From Adenophora triphylla var. japonica (taxonomy: Eukaryota > Streptophyta > Magnoliopsida > Asterales > Campanulaceae): a DNA stretch of 64,000 nt. The notes beneath the pieces were generated by a model that saw only the letters and a list, made by a program, of their open reading frames with translations, searched no databases and was not told where the DNA came from. Positions 33,846-44,110 of the stretch are shown here, in pieces. Every line of letters starts with the position of its first letter. Position 1 is the first letter of the stretch. Position numbers and translations under genes: made by a program. Location: positions 186,001 through 250,000 of the forward strand of contig JAFEMH010000986.1 of assembly GCA_022495995.1 (NCBI GenBank), given 5' to 3'.

Positions 33846-36800
33846 TTGATAAGTATTTCGGCTGAATCTCAAATGAATGATCATTTGATTGAGGTACCAA
33901 GTGAGACACCCGAACCTCGTAAAAGTAAAAGAACAAGGAAAGCTAAATCCTATGGTTCTGATTTTCAACTATATTTAGTTATGGGATCAAGAGATCAAAT
34001 TGAATCTCAATACTCTTACTGTTATAGTATAGAGGAGGATCCAAGAACCTATGATGAAGCAATAAAATCTCGAGATGCTGGTTTTTGGTAAGAAGCAATC
34101 GATGATGAGATTAGTTCTATTATGAAAAATAATACATGGATCTTGTCTGATTTACCACCAGGCTGTAAACCTTTAGGGTGCAAATGGATCTTCAAAAAGA
34201 AGATGAAAGTCGATGGAACAATTGACAAGTTTAAAGCTCGATTAGTAATCCAAGGCTTTAGACAAAAGGAAGAAATCGATTACTTCGATACCTATGCACC
34301 GGTTGCTCGTATCACTACTATTAGATTTCTGATAGCTTTGGCTGCTATTCAGAATCTATTGATCCATCAAATGGATGTCAAAATAGCATTTTTAAATGGT
34401 GATTTGGAAGAAGAAGTGTATATGAAACAACCAGAAGGATTTGTTATGCCAGGTAATGAGCATAAGGTATTGTAAGTACCCAAATCCGGATCGTCAAAAT
34501 CCGTTAAAAGTTAACCGGAACCCGTTAAGTTTCCCGTTCTTGAGTCAACGAGACATCCCGGGACTGCCTCGTGCATCCCGACATCAAAGCATACTCAACA
34601 CACTTTATCCCATGTAAAAGTATGGCTTTCCCCGAAAAACGTACTTTTCGGGGTCTTCCGGGATTAGATTTCCCGTTTTCGAGCGTCTCGACCTTCCGGA
34701 GGTCATAACTCCTTCATACGAACTCCGTTTTGGGCCCACCACATATCAAATAGAACGCGAGAACAAGATCTACGCAGGTAACTTGTTCAAATCAGGAAAT
34801 ATAGCCAATTTCAGGAACAGTCCGGCCGGACTCTTTCTGCAGCTTAAATACGTGTCCAAGACGTGTCAAACTCAAGGCCAAATGACCAAAATATCCCCAA
34901 ATTCAGTCCAAGTCCGGCCGGACTCTTTCTGCCGGACAGAAAACCATCAGGTTAAGCTTTCTTTCTTCCTCACTAAGCAAGCAAACTTACTCCCCAAGTC
35001 TTTCCCCCCTCCTCCAAGTTTTTTCTCCCTATAAATACTCCCCCCTCCTTCATAATTCACACACCTTTTCCTCCTCTCTCCACCCCAAGCTTGTCTTTCT
35101 TCCGCTCTTCGGGGGCCCTCGTGCTACTCGTCGGCGGAATTCTCTACTCTTCGGGGGCCCTCGTGCTACTCGTCGGTAGATTCTGACCGTAGGCTAAACC
35201 GACACAAGTCGAAACGCTGCCCAAATCCCTAGGTTCCTAAGCACCAAATAAAAGGGGAAACTCTGCCCAAACACTTCCGAAACACCTTTCAAACACCTTT
35301 CCGTATCCCGTATACGCCCACCGAGCCAAAGGAGCCGACCCTAGCCATAGGTAGCTCCCTCTCTCACTCTCAAAATGTAGACGTCACCGTCTAACGGGGT
35401 CCGATACGTTTTAGTCCCTGATCCTCTTCTCTTCCCGTAAGAGAAGTAATCTCGGGTTAAAACGGCGTTCCGACCCCGTTCCGTTACTTTTATGTCATTT
35501 ACAATTCCGGATCGTTTGATCCGTCGATCGTCATTTACATTCATGTCATTTACCAATTCCGGACCGTTTGATCCGTCGATCGTCATTTACTTTCATGCAA
35601 CTTTACAATTCCGAGTCGTTTGGCTCGTCGATCGTCATTTACAAATCCGAGCCGTTTGGCCTCGTTGATCGTCATTTACAAATCCGAGCCGATTGGCCTC
35701 GTTGATCATCATTTACGAACCCGGATCGTTTGATTCCGTTGATACCGCACTTTAAATACTGTCATTTACAAGTCCGACCCATTTGGATCGTGATAGTATT
35801 TACTTTTCAAAGTCCGAGTCGCAACCCGATTCGTTGATCGCATATCATTTAATACGCATTTTTCCCGTAAAAATCGTTAACAATGTAATGCCCAATTCAA
35901 AACCGGAGTTCGTCCTTCGAACTCTCTTTCAAAACGCGCGACATGACGTTTGGCCTCCAAACGCTCATCTTCAAACTAAAAGCCGCCATTTGACACTTAA
36001 AATCATTTAATACGTTTTTTCCCGTAAAAATCGTTAACAATGACATTCCCGGTTCAAAAAATCGGAGTTCGACCTTCGAACTCCTTTTCAAACTCAAAAT
36101 CGACGTTTGCCACGCAAACGCTCATTTCAAACTCAAAATCGACGTTTGCCACGCAAACGCTCATTTCAAACTCAAAACCGATGTTTGTCATTCAAACGCT
36201 CGTCTTTTCAAACAAAGTCACCTAATCAACGTTTGACATTCAAACCAAGATTAAGCTTGTCATTCAAGCCCCCATTTCAAAAGACACACACACACACACA
36301 CACACGATTTCGAGAAAGGTAGAAAGACTCGTCATGCGAGGCGTTTCGGGCGATCTCGTAATACTCTACCCGAAACGTAACTTGACCTCCGAACCTAACA
36401 ATCTCTGGTACTAAAAGCTTTTTACTCGTTTTTGCTGCCAATAAAAATGATCCCCCTTTTCAAAGCCTTTTCCTAAGTTTTTGCTACCAATAAAAACGAC
36501 ACCATTTTCAATAAGCCGTTTCTCAACGTTTGGGCTCAAAATACAAAAACCGCGTGGCGACATCTCATTTTTTCCTTCCCATGAAGCGAGGTCTCAGACA
36601 CCAACCCCCCGCGAAAGATAACCGCCTTCGCTCGCGCGAATCCCGGGTAATTTCAGGTATGTAAGTTAATTAAGTCATTGTATGGGCTGAAGCAAGCACC
36701 TAAGCAGTGGCATCAAATGTTTGATGATGTTGTTTTGTCGAATGGTTTTGTATTAAATCAGTCCGACAAATGTGTATATAGCAGATTTGATGAATCCGGT

Positions 36801-37765
36801 AAAGGTGTAATCATCTGCCTATATGTTGATGACATGTTGATTTTTGGCATAGACCAAAATGTAGTTGATGAAACTAAGAAGTTTTTGTCATCAAAGTTTT
36901 CTATGAAGGACATGGGAGAAGCCGACGTAATTCTTGGTATAAAGATTAAACAGATGAACAAGGGAATTACAATTTCACAATCTCATTATATTGAGAAAAT
37001 TCTCAAGATGTTTAATTGTGATAATTGTTCTAAAGTTAGTAATCCCATGGATCCTACTGAGAAACTTGTATCAAACACTGGTAAACCTGTGTCACAGCTC
37101 GAATACTCAAAAGCCATAGGCAGTGTGATGTATGCTATGACGGGCACTCGCCCTGATATTGCTTATGCAGTTGGACGATTGAGCAGGTTTACTAGTAATC
37201 CTAGTAGGCAGCATTGGCATGCTATAACAAGGGTGTTCAAGTACTTAAAAGGTACTATGGACTATGGTTTGTATTATAGTGGACATCCTTCAATATTAGA
37301 AGGTTACACAGATGCTAGTTGGATCAACCAAGAAGATTCATCTTCTACTAGTGGTTGGGTGTTCTTGCTTGGAGGAGGTGCCATTTCTTGGGCTTCCAAA
37401 AAGCAGACATGTATTATGCATTCTACAATGGAATCTGAGTTTGTAGCATTGGCTGCTGCTGGAAAAGAAGCAGAGTGGCTTCGGAACTTGGTATATGAGA
37501 TTCCATTATGGCCAAAACCGATATCACCAATATCTATCCATTGTGATAGTGCAGCTACATTGGCTAGGGCTTATAGTCAAATGTAAAATGGCAAGTCTAG
37601 ACACTTGGGTGTCAGACATAGTATGATTCGGGAGTTAATCATGAATGGTGTGATATCAGTTGAGTTTGTTCGGTCGCAACAAAATTTGGCTGACCACTTG
37701 ACGAAGGGGTTAGCCAGAGACTTGGTAAATAAGTCTGCAATGGGAATGGGATTAAAGTCCATTTA
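33846..37765 (+). pseudogene. Copia unit 3 reverse transcriptase and RNase H, split by a solo LTR
   Basis: This is the best preserved of the three pol copies. 34122-34470 reads through KARLVIQGFRQKEEIDYFDT and QMDVKIAFLNGDLEEEVYM. It is then interrupted by the 2185-bp solo LTR. From 36661 the frame continues with [21 protein letters not shown] and RNase H ([13 protein letters not shown]) in one 302-codon stretch to a stop at about 37586 (TAA where units 1 and 2 read TAT AAT). The stop after AGFW and the integrase deletion are shared with units 1 and 2. Confidence 0.87.
34471..36655. mobile_element. Solo LTR, 2185 bp, inside copia unit 3
   Basis: Begins TGTAAGTACCC and ends GGGTAATTTCA (TG..CA). 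Five-base target duplications GGTAT lie at 34466-34470 and 36656-36660, and removal restores the sequence seen in units 1 and 2. The interior holds degenerate tandem repeats: CGATCGTCATTTACA units at 35495-35720 and CAAACGCTCATTTCAAACTC units at 35930-36200. No internal coding region is present. The size and repeats suggest a gypsy LTR; the family is not identified. Confidence 0.88.
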
Positions 37766-38299
37766 ATCCTCCAATTGTGAGATACCCAATTCCCTTCTAA
37801 TACAACGTTAGAAGCTTGAATTCAATGTGGAAATCTCGCAGTTGGAGATTGGAACACATGTTATTATCTTTCCCAAGGTATGTGTTCAGACCTGCAAGTA
37901 AAGGTTAGGTTGAAGAATATCTTCTTAATAGTTTCTTTGAAAAAATTGCAAATGCAGGTGCAAGATTAAAGGAACTACCTATGTGGACATGAAGTTTTGC
38001 CGCTTCAAGAAGCTAGGACTTGGCTTCCTATATGTTCACTATTGGATATGGACACATGGCTTGTAATAGTGTCAAGGTTAAACAAAGAGAATTGTACTGA
38101 ACTTATGTGTATAGTATCTTCAGGTATTCATATGAGTTGACGGGTTCAATCGTTAGGACACCCCGATTCTCGAGTATTTGAAATGTGTATTATACTAAGA
38201 TGAAAATTCAATCGCAAGACATTTTCATTTATGCATTCGTTTGTTTCGTTATTTATAAAGTTTAGTAAATCAAAGAATTACACTAAAATGGAGGGGATT

Positions 38300-39032
38300 T
38301 GTTGGTGATTTTAGTATCATCAACTTATTTTATTGTAATGGTGATTTACTAAGAGATCAATGTGATTCGTATTAGACTCGGATACGAGTAAGGAAAAGTG
38401 TGGAGTACACACTCGTTTGAGCTAAAACGAAGTCAACCTCGATAAAGAAGTAAAAGTTAAAGGGTAGCACATTTTGCTGATGTGCTCGGCCGAGCAGAGT
38501 CCTTGACTCGGCCGAGCAGAGCTTAGCAGATTGGCCAAGTTTCTGGAGTGTCTTGCTCGGTCGAGCAGTATGAACAACACGGCCGTGCAGTTCATAAGAC
38601 ACGGACGTGCAGCTTGGCAGAATTTCACTAGACATATGTGCTCGGCCGAGCGAGTCCCTTGACTCGGCCGAGCAGTTCCTGAACAGGTGCCTTTTCAAAG
38701 TGAAAAGACACATTGCTTGGCTAAAATCATGTCTTTTGAATGTACCCTTTTACTGATACCTCTCCATCTGTTTAAATACATATGTTTGATCTCATTTGGA
38801 ACACACATAACATACAAGAGTGATACAACAATAACGAAAGCAAAACAATTCTCAAGTTTTTGATTTGTTCTCTTTGCCTAGAAAACAAATTGCGTGATTG
38901 TCTTATCCCAATAAAGATTTTGTGTAACCCAGGCATTAAGGGTCGAAATACTTTATTCGGAAAGTGGATTATACACGATTCAATCACATATCCGGCCTTA
39001 GTATCAAGATAAAGACCCTAAATTCCCCTACA
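38300..39032 (+). repeat. Copia LTR 4
   Basis: 733 bp, TGTTGG..CCTACA, preceded by the polypurine tract AAAATGGAGGGGATT and followed by the right GGAAT duplication. It is missing one CTCGGCCGAG-containing phrase near 38560 that LTR 1 has. Confidence 0.9.
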
Positions 39033-39341
39033 GGAATAAGGAAACTTCAGACGACGCGAGGCGCCCGCCCCGTCAAGTGTGAGCCGTCCGCCTCAAATCC
39101 AGTGATTCATGGCTTGGTCGATCATGCATGAGGCGGCCGCATGGGCATCTTTGAGGCGCCCGCCTCAAGCTCCGTAGCAAGGCCTCCTTGTTCTGCAACT
39201 GGGGCGCTCGCCTGGCCCTGAATGAAGCGCCCGCCTGGCCCTGTGTTGCTGATGTTGCACGCTGCCTTGGTTGGTCCTTTGCCCCTACCTCCTTGAGCTG
39301 CTCCAACCAGGTTTGTAGGAGTAGAATGTGGAACTATATCA
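39033..39341 (-). repeat. 5' LTR of the gypsy element, second half
   Basis: Matches 10790-11098, begins with the duplicated GGAAT, and is followed by the gypsy target duplication CTCTG at 39342-39346. Confidence 0.92.
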
Positions 39342-40273
39342 CTCTGGCTACCCCTGCGTTATTTTGGAAGGCCTGATCTGTAGTCATAATGAGGCTGGGG
39401 ATTACTTAATCTGCCACAATCTTAAGGTGAAACATGCCATTATAAACTTTATTCTTGTAGGTTTGCATCAGTTTATTTTGTTTAAGGTGTGCACAAATAT
39501 GTTGTAAAAGGAATATATTCTGGTCAGAAGAGAGATCTGGAGTCCCCATCTATGCTCTTCTGTCTGGTTAATGGACAGGGAATTTAAGGCATGTGGGAAA
39601 AAGAGCTTTCAAAACTTGGTACTTTTTCCATATTTGGCCATCCAACTTGAGCTGACCTTTGGCTCCTCCAAAGTCCAAATGATGCAGAGAAAAAGCTGTG
39701 CTTCAAATAATCATATGCAGCACAACTCAATTCCACCAGTGTTATCATATACTTTCTCCACCTTAAATTAATAATGTCATTTTAATTAACTCAACTAATA
39801 AATGCAAATATTATAATTTAATGAGCAAAGCACCAAATATATTCTTTTTAATTGTTTCTCTCTCTCTCTCTCTCTTACATTATCTCGCTCAATAGAACCA
39901 ATAAAATAAATGCAACAAGGGCTCACCCAAGGGTAAAGTTGGAATTTAAATGATTTTAGTAAAAATGTGAATTATTTTAAACCAATGTTTAAGAGAATGT
40001 TTTTGTTGAAACGGAAGATGAAAGATCCACTATCGGATTCATTATAAGAGTCTTCGCTGCATATGAATTTCAATTGAAGATTGAAGATCTTCAAAAACTT
40101 CAATAACATCTATTTCCATGGATTGGTGTATATAATTTATCACCATGAATTAAGGTATTCCTTTCGCTTTATAATCGGATTTGAACTTAGGATTTTTATG
40201 TGATTAGGTTTTTGGTCTTGTTCTTTCTCTCATTCGTGAGTCCTACCCATGCCCATGCAGAATCTATTTACTA
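39342..40273. other. MIR169-unit remnant (unit C) and AT-rich flank
   Basis: Positions 39480-39680 match the upstream part of units A and D (phrase AGGAATATATTCTGGTCAGA, then GTCTGGTTAATGGA and GAGCTGACCTTTGGCTCC). No hairpin is found here. From 39740 on I see AT-rich DNA with a CT repeat near 39857-39880 and no gene. Confidence 0.6.
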
Positions 40274-40371
40274 CTCTGTCCCAAAAGGAATTTCCAGAAA
40301 AATCTCAAATTTGCTCTTGATCAAGAGCAAATTTGAGATTTTTTTGGACATTCATTTTGGGAGGGAGGGAG
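40274..40371. mobile_element. Very short MITE with a perfect palindrome at its centre
   Basis: 98 bp, flanked by TA. The termini (CTCTGTCCCAAAA and the inverse TTTTGGGAGGGAGGGAG) resemble the Stowaway-like ends seen elsewhere in the window. The core 40298-40343 is a perfect 46-bp palindrome with arms AAAAATCTCAAATTTGCTC.. meeting at CTTGATCAAG. Confidence 0.75.
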
Positions 40372-40373
40372 TA

Positions 40374-40920
40374 GTTCTTTGTCTAATCTTTTAACCTTTT
40401 AATCGTCGTTGCATATCATAATAAACACATAAGAAAATTCACGAACACGTACAAATGTTGAGTCAACCCTTCATTCACTATCAACTTTTAAATTATCATG
40501 ATACGCACAAAAAGATATAAGTTTTAATTTTCGCATACCAACTGATAATAAACTTCGAAAATAAAAATCATGGTAATAATATAATTAGAGTTCATGTCTT
40601 TGACTACATTTTCCTCTATCACTTGTAGCATCTTCGGATAAGCATAAAAAGTTTTTTGATGCATAATGTGATCATAATGAGTTTTACTTTCTGCAGTTTT
40701 TATTTTTTTGTACTAGGAAGATGACTGCATACATAAAACTCCTCTGAGACTCGTGCCTCATATATTGGACACATTCTTTTATCAATCGATAATCACGTGT
40801 AATCAAGTAAGAAAATGAAGTCAAGAAACATAAAAGAAACGTGAAATGCAGGAGTTAAAGAACAATATATGTCAAGCTCTGGGTGCATGGGGGAAAGAAG
40901 AGAAGGTCTAGCATGAGACA
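40374..40920. other. AT-rich intergenic DNA downstream of MIR169 unit D
   Basis: No gene, hairpin or element end recognised. Confidence 0.4.
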
Positions 40921-41070
40921 GAAGAGCATGTCAAGTTAGCCACGGATGACCTGCCAACAAACCATATTAAAGGGATCTCTCTAGTCTCTAGAGACAGAAA
41001 GATAACCCATGAATGATAGAGGTGCAGGCAAGTCATCCTTGGCTACCAAACAAAATAACTCTTCCCTTCA
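40921..41070 (-). ncRNA. MIR169: MIR169 precursor, unit D (best hairpin)
   Basis: The mature sequence on the minus strand, 41025-41045, starts TAGCCAAGGATGACTTGCC and ends in TG, which is a standard miR169 family member. The star arm at 40937-40957 (GGCAGGTCATCCGTGGCTAA) pairs along the full length with only one clear mismatch and one G-U type position. The mature strand is in the 5' arm, as in known MIR169 genes. A TATA box lies about 110 bp upstream. Of the four precursors in the window this one has the best stem, so it is the likeliest to be processed. Predicted targets are NF-YA transcripts, by family knowledge. Confidence 0.88.
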
Positions 41071-41152
41071 TGTAAGACCTCTCTTCTCTTCTCTTTTACT
41101 TATTACTTCTTCTTCAAATGCAATTGACGCCATTTCTTTGTTCAAAGACTTT

Positions 41153-41163
41153 CTATTTATAGC
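41153..41163 (-). promoter_or_regulatory. TATA box of MIR169 unit D
   Basis: GGCTATAAATAG on the minus strand, in the same relative position as in units A, B and A'. Confidence 0.6.
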
Positions 41164-41219
41164 CATTAAGGGAGGTATTCGCAGACATAATTCGTATATG
41201 AATTAATGTAGCATCTTCA

Positions 41220-41878
41220 CTAGTCAAATTGCCTTATTCAAACTGATTTTTCCCCTTTCTGTCATTCGCATGAAATGGGTGCACAAATGTATCGGTAAGG
41301 AATATATTCTGGTCAGAAGATAGACCTAGGGTCGCCAATTTGTCCACCTGTCTGGTTAATGGAAATGGAATTTCAGCCAACAATGGAAAGGATGCTTTGA
41401 AGATTTGGTTCTCTTCTCCATACTTGGCAATCCAACTAGCATACACTGATCGAGCTGACCTTTGGCTCCTTCAAATGATGACTACCGCACAAAAAAGTCG
41501 CAGGTTAGCCTTTTTCTTGTTGGTTTGATTGTAAACCAATTCAAGCTATTTGTATTTACATTCTTCCCGGTCCGGCAAATTGCTAAGTTTATTATTCATA
41601 CTTGCACTTGCAATGATATGGTTCTATCTTTATCAGCTTAATACATCATAAGATTCATAAGAACAGCAACTAGAGTTGCATCCTGCCAGGAGACTATCTT
41701 TTCCAGTACTTTATTTTGTGTGCCATTTTTCCTGGCATTTATCATTATCTTCAAGAGAGGCATTCTCTTAAATCCACTTAACTTGAGCAGAAGATTGTAC
41801 ATGTCACTGAGAGAACTCCTAGGAACTGTTGTTATCAGCCTCTGAGTGCCTTTTTCTTCTGCTAAATGTTTTTATTAG
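41220..41878. other. Upstream part of MIR169 unit D
   Basis: Aligns with unit A 7290-7690: AGGAATATATTCTGGTCAGA, TCTGGTTAATGGAAATGGAA, CTGACCTTTGGCTCC and GGAACTGTTGTTATCAGCCT. It probably contains the distal promoter of the MIR169 gene. Conservation across units is the only evidence of function. Confidence 0.6.
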
Positions 41879-42083
41879 CAATGTTATCTGGACTCGGGTA
41901 CGGGTATTCAACGCGGGTACAAATCCGAGGGTCGGAATCACTTATCCCAAAAAATTGGACACAGGGACACTGTTCTAAATTTGGACACAGGTACGGGGAT
42001 ACCTTACAACAAAATATATTGAGTCTATTTATATACTTTGCTTATCAAAAAATAGTCTGATTCATTTTTTTTTTACAATAATA

Positions 42084-42502
42084 CTCCCTCCGTCCCACTT
42101 CAAGGTTCCTACTTTCCTTTTTGATCAGTCCCACTTCAAGGTTCCCTTCCCTAAATGGCATGTTTTGAATATATTTATACCCTTATGATTTAATATATTT
42201 ACAAAAAAAAAACAAAAACCCATTCATTATACCCTTATAAAGTTAACATATTTACAAAAAAATCAATCATTAACTTACTATTCCTCCCACTCATTCTCTC
42301 TCCTATTAAATATTTTTAACTTTTACATTCTCTCTCTTCTAATCTTCTACCCACTTTAAAAAAAACCAATCATTAACCACTATTCCCTACCCCACATTTA
42401 ACTTTTACATTATCTCTCCTCTAATCTTTTACCCACTTTCAAAAAAATTTCTTATGAAGCGTGAAATCCACGCCAAAGAACCTTGGTGTGGGACGGAGGG
42501 AG
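42084..42502. mobile_element. Stowaway-like MITE
   Basis: Ends CTCCCTCCGTCCCACTTCAAGG and its inverse (CCTTGGTGTGGGACGGAGGGAG), flanked by TA. The phrase ACTTTTACATT-TCTCTCCTCTAATC is duplicated inside. Nested in the 41879-43061 element. Confidence 0.88.
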
Positions 42503-42511
42503 TATCATTTA

Positions 42512-42803
42512 CTTCCTCCGTCCCGGACTAAGAGTCCAACCAAGAGTTTGCACGCTTATTAAGAAATGAGTAAACATTTGCAAGTGGGTTGAGGACATAA
42601 TTGTCCAAAACACTATTGATGTTTCAAGTGGGTAAAAAGTAGGATACTAAGTAATGGTTTCTTGTAATTCTATAAAAGTAAGAAGATATAAATGTCCAAA
42701 ATACTATTCATTATTTGACATTTTGGGAATAAAGCAAGGCAGGACTTTTAGTCTGGGATGTCCCAAAAAGGAAAGTAGGACTCTTGATCTGGGGAGGAGG
42801 GAG
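42512..42803. mobile_element. Stowaway-like MITE, second family member
   Basis: Ends CTTCCTCCGTCCCGGACTAAGA and inverse CTTGATCTGGGGAGGAGGGAG, flanked by TA. Lies only 9 bp from the previous MITE. Confidence 0.8.
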
Positions 42804-43473
42804 TATAATTTTATTTCTAAATAAAATTATAATTTCAATGAAATTTTGCTACTATATAATGTATAATTAAGTAAAACACTAACATTAAATTTTGTAAAAT
42901 CTTTATAAACGAAGTCAACTCATTCCTTTTTTTCTTTCAATGTTTCTTGCCGTGTCCCACTGAAAAACCGTGTGTCGGGTACGGATTTCATATCCATGTC
43001 GCTGTCGTGTCGTGTCGAACACGGGTACTTTAACATATTTGAAGAGTCCAAGTAACATAGGTTATTAGGGATGTCCAACATTAAGCCCTTTCCGACACCA
43101 TATCCCAAGTAACCGTTGAACATATATAGATAAAATAAGATCTGAATCCCCAATTCTAACTTCAATGTATATTATACTTCCCCGGTCCCTAAATGAATGT
43201 CCATTTTTTTTTAAAAAAATAGTGTCCTTAAATGAATGTTTTTTTAGTGAAGTTAACTTAATCCTCCTTGTCGGTCATCATTCTTTTGTTTACACTTAAA
43301 CTCAAAACCTTCTTGACCATGCCACAACACGTCAAGATGTACAACAAGAGGGTGTTACATCAAGTACTAAGTCCTCCACTTCTTTTCCCCCTAAAAATAA
43401 ATAATCACCAAGTAGTGGGATAAACCATATGAAACTAGATCATATACAAAATTAAAAACAAAAATAAATTATA

Positions 43474-43662
43474 CTTCCTCTGTCCCAGAGTAAATGTCGC
43501 AGTTGACTTGTCAACATTTTTAAGGAATATGCTTTACTAGTTTTTACATTACTTGTACAATGATAAAATTGCACTACGTCACTTTCCTTATTTAGAAACG
43601 TGACATTTGTTTTGGGACGAACCAAAATAGAAAGTGTGACATTTATTTCGGGACAGAGGGAG
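43474..43662. mobile_element. Short Stowaway-like MITE
   Basis: Ends CTTCCTCTGTCCCAGAGTAAAT and inverse ATTTATTTCGGGACAGAGGGAG, flanked by TA at 43472-43473 and 43663-43664. Confidence 0.85.
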
Positions 43663-43679
43663 TATCTGGTTTGGTACCG

Positions 43680-43920
43680 GTGAAAATCGTTGTAAAAAGA
43701 TCATTCACAACGTTTATAATAAAAACGTTGTAGTATACTACGCAACGTTTCTTTAAATACGTTGTAAAAAGTCCATCACCGCAACATTTTTTGTACAAAC
43801 GTTGTGAATGAAACTTTTACAACGTTTAAGCTAAAAACATTGTAGAAATCAGCTAATAACAACGTTTTTAATGAAACGTTGTTACAAAAAACGTTGTCAA
43901 AAAGCTGTTTTGTTGTAGTG
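43680..43920. mobile_element. CACTA-type end fragment or mini-CACTA
   Basis: The right end TTTTGTTGTAGTG is the inverse of a CACTACAACAAAA terminus. Upstream are about eight subterminal copies of AACGTTGT / ACAACGTT in both orientations. I cannot find a matching left CACTA end. Confidence 0.6.
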
Positions 43921-43979
43921 GCAGTTTCATTTTAATTTTTAGCTAAAAAATCAGCAAAAACAGAAATTCATGATCCATG

Positions 43980-44110
43980 CAACTACTAGTGTTTACTAAA
44001 ATCGTCCTGCTCCTGGATGTTAAGATGAATCTTTCGATGGCTACAGATTTCTTGGATTAGGTCTCTGGTGGTGTTCTCATTAGCCACAGGTGACCGTCCA
44101 GTCCCTTGAA
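43980..44110. repeat. MIR169-unit remnant (unit E)
   Basis: Contains GATTTCTTGGATTAGGTCTC and a TTCTCATTAGCC phrase that align with the end of unit A (GATCTCTTGGATAAGGTTCT, ATCATCAGCC). No hairpin accompanies it. Confidence 0.5.

Larger units (their letters stand above)
15719..39032 (+). mobile_element. Tandem Ty1-copia array: four LTRs and three internal regions
   Basis: LTRs start at 15719, 20216, 24731 and 38300, all with TGTTGGTGATTTTAG, and end with CCTACA or CTTACA. Between them lie three copies of the same internal region. With the CACTA element and solo LTR removed, the three repeat units are 4497, 4515 and 4503 bp. Only the outer ends of the whole array carry a target duplication, GGAAT at 15714-15718 and 39033-39037; inner LTRs are shared by neighbouring units. 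A single insertion followed by unequal recombination explains this best. The array sits in the 5' LTR of the gypsy element. Confidence 0.92.
41879..43061. mobile_element. Non-autonomous DNA element with short inverted ends
   Basis: The left end reads CAATGTTATCTGGACTC and the inverse of the right end CCTATGTTACTTGGACTC. Both are followed inward by a CGGGTACGGGT-like phrase. A 7-bp direct repeat TTATTAG flanks it (41872-41878 and 43062-43068), which may be a target duplication of the 7- to 9-bp type (hAT or Mutator). Two Stowaway-like MITEs lie inside. No transposase seen. Confidence 0.55.

Noticed and set aside
39342..39400. A fifth MIR169 hairpin beginning at GGCTACCCC
   Set aside because: Only GGCTA is shared; no mature-like sequence or pairing arm follows.
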